Of a stretch of DNA of 64,000 nucleotides, positions 58,607 through 64,000 are shown piece after piece. Source of the DNA: Streptomyces koelreuteriae (lineage in GTDB: Bacteria; Actinomycetota; Actinomycetes; Streptomycetales; Streptomycetaceae); assembly GCF_018604545.1 (NCBI RefSeq), contig NZ_CP075896.1, positions 8,432,001 to 8,496,000 on the forward strand. The letters are read 5' to 3'. Positions within the stretch are counted from its first letter, which is position 1, and each line of letters starts with the position of its first letter. Made by a program: the position numbers and the translations under genes. Below the pieces are notes generated by a model, which ran no database searches, was not told the origin of the DNA, and saw only the letters and a list, made by a program, of their open reading frames with translations.

Positions 58607-59581
58607 ATGACCACCGCCCTCTCACCAAGCTGGGAACACGCCGTCGTCACGGGCGGTGCCGGGTTCGTCGGATCCCATCTGTGCGCGGCCCTGCTGGACG
58701 CGGGTGCCGCCGTCACCTGTGTGGACGACTTCAGCACCGGCAGGCCGGAGAACATCTCCCCGCTGCTCGAACGGCCCGGCTTCACGCTGGTGCAGGCCGA
58801 CGTCACGGAGGAACTGCCGGTCAAGCAGCGGCCCGACCTCGTCCTGCACTTCGCCTCCCCGGCGTCCCCGGCGGACTACCTGCGGCTGCCCCTGCACACC
58901 CTGGAGACGGGCAGCCTCGGCACCCGCAACGCCCTGGACCTCGCCCACTCCGCCGACGCCCGTTTCGTCCTGGCCTCGACCTCCGAGGTCTACGGCGACC
59001 CCCTTCAGCACCCCCAGGACGAGCGCTACTGGGGCAACGTCAACCCCGTCGGCCCGCGCAGCGTCTACAGCGAGGCCAAACGCTTCGGCGAGGCGCTGAC
59101 CACCGCCTACGCCGAGACCCACGGCACCGACACCTGCGTCGTGCGGCTGTTCAACACCTACGGCCCCGGGATGCGCGGCGAGGACGGACGCGTGGTGCCG
59201 GCCTTCGTACGGCAGGCCCTGGCGGGCGAGCCCCTCACCGTGACCGGCGACGGCCGGCAGACCCGCTCGCTGTGCTACGTCGACGACACCGTGCGCGGCG
59301 TCCTGGCGGCGGCCGCCCACGACATGCGCGGCCCCGTCAACATCGGCAGCCCGACCGAGATCAGCATGCTCGACCTGGCGCGCCTGATCGTCGAACTCAC
59401 CGGGTCCTCCTCCGAGATCCGCCCCGTCGCCCGCCCCGTGGACGACCCGGCCGTACGTTGCCCGGACATCACACTGGCCCGCGACAAGCTCGGCTGGGAA
59501 CCCCAGGTACGCGCCGAGGAAGGGCTACGGCGGGCGATCGCCTGGTTCCGCGAGGACGCGATGGCGGCGATGGCCGACTGA
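58607..59581 (+). CDS. NAD-dependent sugar-nucleotide epimerase/decarboxylase
   Basis: A 324-residue extended short-chain dehydrogenase. ATG 58607 follows GGAGGAG. The nucleotide motif VVTGGAGFVGSHLCAALLDAG is at the N-terminus, the catalytic triad includes STSEVYGDP and YSEAKRFGEA (YxxxK), and RLFNTYGPGMR and RSLCYVDDTVRGVL are substrate-side signatures. Overall it is nearest to UDP-glucuronate decarboxylases and dTDP-glucose dehydratases. Its product would be a sugar nucleotide, but no glycosyltransferase is nearby. Confidence 0.92.
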   Translation: MTTALSPSWEHAVVTGGAGFVGSHLCAALLDAGAAVTCVDDFSTGRPENISPLLERPGFTLVQADVTEELPVKQRPDLVLHFASPASPADYLRLPLHTLETGSLGTRNALDLAHSADARFVLASTSEVYGDPLQHPQDERYWGNVNPVGPRSVYSEAKRFGEALTTAYAETHGTDTCVVRLFNTYGPGMRGEDGRVVPAFVRQALAGEPLTVTGDGRQTRSLCYVDDTVRGVLAAAAHDMRGPVNIGSPTEISMLDLARLIVELTGSSSEIRPVARPVDDPAVRCPDITLARDKLGWEPQVRAEEGLRRAIAWFREDAMAAMAD

Positions 59582-59631
59582 CCCACCCGGGCTCGCCGCG
59601 CCCGGCGTATCCCGGCGCGCGGGCCGCTGCC

Positions 59632-60195
59632 CTAGTCGAACTTGCCGCGTCCGGTCAGCGCGTCGCGCAGTCGGTCGACCATGCCCGTGCCCGGAGCCAG
59701 GAGTTTGTTCGCCGGGGGTTTGTCGGGGGCAGCCGGGTGGGGCCGGGTCGGGGCGGTCTTCTTCGCCTTGCGGACCTTGTCGCCCAGTTCGTTGAGCGTG
59801 TCCATCGGACAGGCCTGTCGCAGTGCGGGGAAGAGGGCCCGCTCCTCGTCCGCGAGGTGGGCGCGGATCTCGCTCATCAGCATGCCCATCAGCCGGTCGA
59901 AGTCGGCGTCGCCCGGGTCGCAGCCCTCCAGGACCTTCATGATGCGCTCGGCGGTCGCGTGGTCGGCGAGTTCCCGGTCGGCGAGGGCGTCCCCGCCCGC
60001 CACGTGCTCGCGTACGGCCGGATACAGATAGGCCTCCTCGGCCACCGAGTGCCGCACCAGCTCGATCGTGACCTGGTCCGCGTACACCTTGCGGTCCTGG
60101 TGACCGGACGGCAGCGCCTCGATCCTGCCGAACATCTCCTCGACTTCGCGGTGATCGGTCACCAGCTCGTCGATGATGTTTCCTCCGTGTCCCAT
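59632..60195 (-). CDS. Hemerythrin HHE cation-binding domain protein
   Basis: A 187-residue protein; ATG 60195 follows GGAGGTGACGG. The iron ligands are visible: ELVTDHREVEEMF (first His), LVRHSVAEEAYLYPAVREH (HxxxE), ADHATAERIM, and IRAHLADEERALFPALR. The last 45 residues are a Pro/Lys-rich tail. Such proteins bind oxygen or nitric oxide or serve in iron and peroxide stress. Confidence 0.92.
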   Translation of the reverse strand: MGHGGNIIDELVTDHREVEEMFGRIEALPSGHQDRKVYADQVTIELVRHSVAEEAYLYPAVREHVAGGDALADRELADHATAERIMKVLEGCDPGDADFDRLMGMLMSEIRAHLADEERALFPALRQACPMDTLNELGDKVRKAKKTAPTRPHPAAPDKPPANKLLAPGTGMVDRLRDALTGRGKFD

Positions 60196-60273
60196 CTCCG
60201 TCACCTCCAGCCCCCGGGTCCCCCCGGCCACGGACGGGCTAACGCGCGGCCCCGGACCGGCACCGCCGACGGC

Positions 60274-60807
60274 TCAGACGGGGAGCTTGGCCCGGACCCA
60301 CCCGGCCGCGGCCGCCGGGCGGGCGGTGGCGCGGACGGAACGGCGCACCAGCCCCGCGTCGTGCCGCAGTCCCCGCGCGGCATGGGTGCCACGCCACAGC
60401 AGCGAGGGGCGGGCACCGGTGTCGTCGGCGGCGATCAGCAGCCCGCCGAGCATGGACATGTTCTTGAAGAAGTGGATGCGCTGCTCGGCCCGTTCCGAGG
60501 GGTCCTCCGCCTCCCAGAAGCGGTGCGCCGCAAGCGTCGTGGGTACCAGGGTGGCCGCGATGGCCAGCGCGGCCGGACGCGGCATGCGTCCTGTGGCCAG
60601 CATCAGGCCCGCCACGACCTGCACGGCGCCGCTCAGCCGCACGACCTGCTCGGTGCGGTCGGGCAACGCCGAGACGCGTTCGGTGACCGGTTGTACGACA
60701 GGCTCGGCGACCGGGGCGACGTCCTCCGGGGCACGGACGGAACTCAGGCCTCCCGTCAGGAACATCGAGGCCAGCATGGGGCGGCCGAGCACACGCAACA
60801 GACTCAT
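60274..60807 (-). CDS. DoxX-family membrane protein
   Basis: A 177-residue protein with about four membrane helices. ATG 60807 follows TGGAGAGG. VLGRPMLASMFLTGGLSSVRAPEDVAPVAEPVVQPV at the start and LSGAVQVVAGLMLATGRMPRPAALAIAATLVPTTLAAHRFWEAEDPSERAEQRIHFFKNMSMLGGLLI match the DoxX domain. Homologues are tied to redox stress at the membrane. It is divergent from the peptide operon; the 207-base gap between them is AT-rich near 60911-60965. Confidence 0.9.
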   Translation of the reverse strand: MSLLRVLGRPMLASMFLTGGLSSVRAPEDVAPVAEPVVQPVTERVSALPDRTEQVVRLSGAVQVVAGLMLATGRMPRPAALAIAATLVPTTLAAHRFWEAEDPSERAEQRIHFFKNMSMLGGLLIAADDTGARPSLLWRGTHAARGLRHDAGLVRRSVRATARPAAAAGWVRAKLPV

Positions 60808-61014
60808 GGCCCTCTCCAGGTGTCGGTGGGGTACGCCGCTCGCCGGGTTCCCCGCCAGGGGCGAAGGCACGCACCCGGTTCGCCCCGCAGGGCTGATACG
60901 TGTGCGCCGGATGTTGAATATGTGATCGAAATAAACTCATGGGTAAGTTGGCATGATTTGTCCGCATCAGGTGCACTAGAGGAGAAGCATCCGCTTCCCC
61001 AAGGAGATGGTGCA

Positions 61015-61203
61015 ATGACTTCCACCGAGAAGGTCACCAAGGAACTGACGGGCATCCGCAGTGCCGACATCGAGGCGGCACTCGACCCGGCGGAAACCGA
61101 CGGGATCTACCGCGACAGCCGTGAGTGCGCCGCGCTCGCGCTGTTCAAGGGCGGATTCGGTCTCCTCCTGTCGCCGCCCACCCCGCGCCCCAAGAAGGGT
61201 TGA
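61015..61203 (+). CDS. 62-residue peptide, candidate RiPP-type precursor
   Basis: ATG 61015 has AAGGAG eight bases upstream. The peptide has an acidic N-terminal half (residues 1-37, including TGIRSADIEAALDPAETDG), one cysteine C38, a hydrophobic part LALFKGGFGLLL with a double glycine at 46-47, and a Pro/Lys tail ending PPTPRPKKG. This leader-core shape recalls ribosomal peptide precursors, with a possible cut after GG, but I do not recognise the family and no known modification enzyme is adjacent. It is the first gene of a tightly coupled operon. Confidence 0.7.
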   Translation: MTSTEKVTKELTGIRSADIEAALDPAETDGIYRDSRECAALALFKGGFGLLLSPPTPRPKKG

Positions 61204-61223
61204 GTGGACCGACAGGAGCAACC

Positions 61224-61919
61224 ATGAAGCAGTCAGGCACTTCGTCTCTCTTGCAGGACGCGGTGCAGGACCTCGCTTCCGGCGTGGTCTCCGCTCTTCG
61301 GAGCGGAGACCACGCGCGTGCGGCCGCCCCCGTGGCGGTCGACCCGGAAGCGGAGGGACTCGCCCTCGCCGCCGTACGGGTGCTGGGAGCAGACGCGTTG
61401 CTGCCGAGCACCCTTCTGCACACCCCGCCCCCGCCCGACGAACTCGCCGTATTTCACAAGGCCGTGGAGACCTACCCGCCCGGCGCCCAGGCCGCCCCCA
61501 CCGTCGCGTGGAGCCACTGGGCCATGCGACGCACCCTGCTGCGGCTCGACCCGGGCCACGCAGGCGGTCCCGGCGAAGAACCCGACGCCGCCTGGCTGGA
61601 GGGCGCGAGCTGGCAGCTCCTGACCCACCAGCTCGCGGTGCTGGCCGCCCTCGCCCTGCCCGGCGAGGACAGCGCGGTCGCCCGCGCCGCCGTGCACCGG
61701 CCGGTCGACGTCGCCCGCGGCTTCGTGCGCGCCGTACGCCGCCGCGACTGGCGGCAGGCGGCCGGTGCCGGACGCTGGCTGACGCTCCTGGACGGCGTAC
61801 CGAAGACGCTGGGGCTCGACAACGGCCTGGACTTCGTGGAGCTGATGGGCGGCCAGGACCCGCTCGTGGCACTGCAGTTGAGGGCCGCGCGGCTGACCCG
61901 GACGGGAGCGTTCGTGTGA
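61224..61919 (+). CDS. Unknown helical protein, second gene of the peptide operon
   Basis: A 231-residue protein. ATG 61224 follows ACAGGAGCAACC, 20 bases after the peptide stop. I do not recognise it. It is helical, Ala/Leu-rich, with LLTHQLAVLAALALPGED in the middle and a conserved-looking GLDNGLDFVELMGGQDPLVALQL near the end; no membrane segment is clear. Codons 20-31 encode a perfect RNA hairpin with a UUCG loop. Its stop overlaps the next start (GTGA). Confidence 0.75.
   Translation: MKQSGTSSLLQDAVQDLASGVVSALRSGDHARAAAPVAVDPEAEGLALAAVRVLGADALLPSTLLHTPPPPDELAVFHKAVETYPPGAQAAPTVAWSHWAMRRTLLRLDPGHAGGPGEEPDAAWLEGASWQLLTHQLAVLAALALPGEDSAVARAAVHRPVDVARGFVRAVRRRDWRQAAGAGRWLTLLDGVPKTLGLDNGLDFVELMGGQDPLVALQLRAARLTRTGAFV
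61282..61315 (+). promoter_or_regulatory. Perfect 15-bp hairpin with UUCG tetraloop inside the second operon gene
   Basis: Left arm 61282-61296 (GCGTGGTCTCCGCTC) and right arm 61301-61315 (its exact reverse complement) enclose TTCG; the closing pair is C-G, giving the very stable cUUCGg loop. It lies 58 bases into the gene. It might pause or end transcription, or protect the upstream peptide mRNA from decay. No T-run follows. Confidence 0.7.
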
Positions 61920-62878
61920 GGGAGGTACGGGGGCCGCGGCAGGTGGCCGAGGACGCGCTGGCGTGGGTGTCCGCCCATCGCGAGGAGTTCGCGCTGGGCG
62001 AGGACGCGCTGGCCGCCGACGGACAGGTGAACCGCAGCTGGAAACCGCTCGGCGAACTGGCCCAGGTGTGCGCGACCGTGTCCCGGCACACCGCGCCCCC
62101 CGATCCACTCCACGCGTGCGCGGCCGACCTCATGACCTTCGCCTGGCAGCAGACCGGCCGGGGCGAGCTGTTCGTGCGCCTGCAACGGCTGGAGCCCTTC
62201 GCCACCTACCCGTTGGAGGTGTACGCCGCCATGGCCGCGGCGGGCCTCAGGCACCCCGGCTACGAGGCGGCCACCGCCACGGTGGCCCGCACCCGCGGCT
62301 GGCGGCTCACCGAGCAGGAGCCCACCCGGCGGCTCGGCGTCCTGAACGCCGAGACCCGCAGCGGCATCCGGCCCTCCGACGGAATGCCGCAGGCGCTGCG
62401 GCACACCTGGCTGGCCGGTCTGCCCGAGCCCTGGACCTTCGAACAGTCCTCCGGCTACTCCCTCACCCACGTGGTCTTCCACCTCACCGACTGGGGACGC
62501 GCCGGGCCCGGGGGCGTACCACCGGACGTCGCCGGCTACCTGGCCGACTGGCTGCCGCCCTGGCTCGACACCTGTCTGGACGCCGGGATGTGGGACCTCG
62601 GCTGCGAACTGCTGGCCGTGGCGGCGAGCCTGCCCCTGCTGCCCGAACCCGCCGTCCTCGAGGACGCCTGGGCCCGGGTCGCGGCGGTTCAGCACCCCTC
62701 CGGCGCGATCCCGGAGCAAGGAGGCGGAACGGACCACGACGGCGGCCCGGACTTCCTCACCCACTACCACCCCACCCTCATGGCCGCCTTCGCGGCAACC
62801 CTGACCACAGGGCGCCTCGAGGACGGAGCACGGGCGGGTGCGCACCACCCGCCCGGCGGACAAGGAGTGCTGGGATGA
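61916..62878 (+). CDS. DUF6895-like helical protein (paralogue 1)
   Basis: A 320-residue protein starting at GTG 61916 inside the previous stop. It aligns without gaps to the next protein through about residue 195: PLGELA at 44-49, PTRRLG at 136-141 and THVVFHLTDWG at 184-194 are in the same positions. Later parts share WLPPWL, AVQHPSGAIPE and YHPTLMAAFA. Repeated Trp/Asp/His helices and a QxPxG motif suggest an alpha/alpha-toroid fold. I believe this is the DUF6895 group, from memory only. Activity unknown. Confidence 0.75.
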   Translation: MREVRGPRQVAEDALAWVSAHREEFALGEDALAADGQVNRSWKPLGELAQVCATVSRHTAPPDPLHACAADLMTFAWQQTGRGELFVRLQRLEPFATYPLEVYAAMAAAGLRHPGYEAATATVARTRGWRLTEQEPTRRLGVLNAETRSGIRPSDGMPQALRHTWLAGLPEPWTFEQSSGYSLTHVVFHLTDWGRAGPGGVPPDVAGYLADWLPPWLDTCLDAGMWDLGCELLAVAASLPLLPEPAVLEDAWARVAAVQHPSGAIPEQGGGTDHDGGPDFLTHYHPTLMAAFAATLTTGRLEDGARAGAHHPPGGQGVLG

Positions 62879-63792
62879 CCGACACCCGCCTGATCCACAA
62901 CGTCGGAGCAGGCGCCCTGGAATGGCTGTGGGCCCACCGCGACGGATTCGAGCTGGAACCCGACGTCGACCCGGAGGTCGGCTTCCTGGAGCGCTTCAAA
63001 CCCATCGGCGAACTCGCCATGATCTGCAAGGTGCTGTTCCGAGAGGGCGTCGCGGGATCGCGCCAGGCGCAGCTCGCCCGGCAACTCCTCGACCACGCCT
63101 GGCGCGAGACGCTGGACGGCGGTCGCATGCTGGTGCGCGGGCAGCTCACGGAGCCGATCTCCCCCATCCCGTTCGAGGTGTACCTGCCCTTCAAGGAACT
63201 CGGCTACAGCCAGCCGGAGGTGGAGCGGGCCGCCGCCCTGAACCACCGGCTGGAGAGCTGGGTGTCCTTCGAGGCGACCCCCACCCGGCGGCTCGGACTC
63301 TCCGCGTTCCAGCGCCGCTTCGGCCTCCCGCCCCGCCCTGCGGAGGCCGAACTGCGCGACACCACCTGGCTGGCCCGCACCCCCGAACCCTGGACGGTGG
63401 AAGGGCACATCGCCTACGACGTCACGCACAACGTCTTCCATCTGACCGACTGGGGAGAGAACCCGGACGGCCTGCCGCCCGCCACCGCCGACTACCTCGC
63501 GACCTGGCTGCCCGTCTGGATCGACGACTGGCTGGACCTGGAGCGCTGGGACCTGCTCGGCGAACTGCTGGTGGTCGACGCCTGCCTGCCCCGCCCCACC
63601 CTGGACGAGAGGGCCTGGGAGGGCTTCGCCGCCGCACAGCAGCCCGACGGTGCCATGCCGGCCCTGCGGACGATGCCCGAGGGCGCCCCCGACGAGGTGT
63701 TCGACATCGTCTACCACCCGACCCTGGTCGCCGCCTACGCCTCCGTACTGGCCACCTCCCGCTCCCTGTCCCGCCTGGCACACGCCTCATGA
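62875..63792 (+). CDS. DUF6895-like helical protein (paralogue 2)
   Basis: A 305-residue paralogue of the preceding protein, starting at ATG 62875 in its stop (ATGA) with AAGGAG upstream. It keeps PIGELA (44-49), PTRRLG (136-141), THNVFHLTDWG (184-194), WLPVWIDDWL, AAQQPDGAMPA and YHPTLVAAYA. The shared His and Asp residues in the FHLTDWG motif may bind metal or act in catalysis. Tandem duplication followed by divergence suggests a heteromeric pair. Confidence 0.75.
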   Translation: MTDTRLIHNVGAGALEWLWAHRDGFELEPDVDPEVGFLERFKPIGELAMICKVLFREGVAGSRQAQLARQLLDHAWRETLDGGRMLVRGQLTEPISPIPFEVYLPFKELGYSQPEVERAAALNHRLESWVSFEATPTRRLGLSAFQRRFGLPPRPAEAELRDTTWLARTPEPWTVEGHIAYDVTHNVFHLTDWGENPDGLPPATADYLATWLPVWIDDWLDLERWDLLGELLVVDACLPRPTLDERAWEGFAAAQQPDGAMPALRTMPEGAPDEVFDIVYHPTLVAAYASVLATSRSLSRLAHAS

Positions 63793-64000
63793 CGACCGGC
63801 CGGCCCGCCTCGCGCGCCCGGTCGGCGGATCCTCCCCAGGAGGACGGGCCACTCGGCGCGCGGCTCGCGGACGCCGTCGCCGCGGCCGACGCCCCGGACG
63901 TCGTCTTCGCCCTCTCGCGGCACGGCCGCCGCACCGTCCTGAGCGGCGGTACCGCCCCGCCTCCGCCGATTCCCCGAGAGGACCTGCGGTACGAGATCGG
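63789..64000 (+). CDS. Probable serine hydrolase (class C beta-lactamase family), cut by window end
   Basis: The first 70 residues of a gene starting at ATG 63789 in the previous stop (ATGA). After a polar N-terminus, DVVFALSRHGRRTVLSGG and PREDLRYEIG match the opening strands of beta-lactamase-family serine hydrolases, where the catalytic SxxK follows shortly after RYEIG. The active site lies outside the window. No signal peptide is seen, so a cytoplasmic enzyme is likely; processing of the peptide is one possibility. Confidence 0.65.
   Translation, partial: MTTGRPASRARSADPPQEDGPLGARLADAVAAADAPDVVFALSRHGRRTVLSGGTAPPPPIPREDLRYEI

Noticed and set aside
61015..61203. Double-glycine bacteriocin leader in the small peptide
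   Set aside because: The GG is near the C-terminus and no peptidase-containing ABC transporter is seen, so a classical bacteriocin call is not supported.

Overview
The window looks like chromosomal DNA of a Streptomyces species or close relative. It is very GC-rich, codons are strongly G/C-ending, and several gene sets are typical of the genus: a conservon, a GlgE maltosyltransferase operon, an RsbW/STAS/SigB-type stress module and many MarR regulators. Only two in-frame TTA codons were spotted by eye. No tRNA, rRNA, insertion sequence, prophage, CRISPR array or replication origin was seen. Gene order is dense, with many 4-base ATGA/GTGA overlaps. Start positions below were re-chosen from ribosome binding sites and family alignments, so many differ from the longest open frame.

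Layout. 1-4.7 kb: stress-signalling genes (a STAS protein cut by the window edge, a PRC-barrel protein, an RsbW-like ATPase), an acyl-CoA synthetase and a YbdK-type ligase. 4.8-15.6 kb: storage-glucan block. The operon glgE-treS-mak-glgB runs on the minus strand behind a DUF5133 gene, and an RsbW-fold gene translationally coupled to glgX runs on the plus strand. No phosphorylase gene lies next to it. 15.6-20.2 kb: VOC protein, ANTAR protein, SigB/F/G-family sigma factor, then a MarR-ABC exporter operon with a palindromic operator and a phased 10-bp repeat upstream. 20.3-31.8 kb: mixed genes including a stand-alone hemC, a questin-oxidase relative, a secreted NPP1/NLP protein, a LigD-type ligase, an MFS/AraC divergent pair, a peroxiredoxin and a large PAS-GAF-PP2C-ATPase protein. 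31.9-39.3 kb: a fructan/sucrose locus with a LacI regulator, an intracellular GH32 enzyme, an ABC sugar importer and a Tat-exported GH32 enzyme whose signal peptide holds a TTA codon; two matching operators lie in the divergent promoter region. 39.4-48.3 kb: dioxygenase, SnoaL/MarR pair with a perfect palindrome, LLM oxidoreductase, phosphoesterase, MHYT membrane protein (TTA codon), dienelactone hydrolase, YrdC-domain protein and a PucR-like regulator.

48.5-54.1 kb: a complete conservon in the order sensor kinase, roadblock protein, DUF742, GTPase, P450, P450, all joined by overlaps. The first P450 lacks the K-helix ExxR motif, as known for the CYP157 family; the second is canonical. 54.3-60.8 kb: small kinases, poorly known proteins, a sugar-nucleotide epimerase, hemerythrin and DoxX proteins.

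61.0-64.0 kb: the most unusual segment. A 62-residue peptide gene heads a tightly coupled operon with an unrecognised helical protein, two paralogous proteins that align without gaps through most of their length, and the start of a probable serine hydrolase. A perfect 15-bp hairpin with a UUCG tetraloop lies inside the second gene. This has the shape of a peptide-based system, but the function is unknown and the operon runs off the window.
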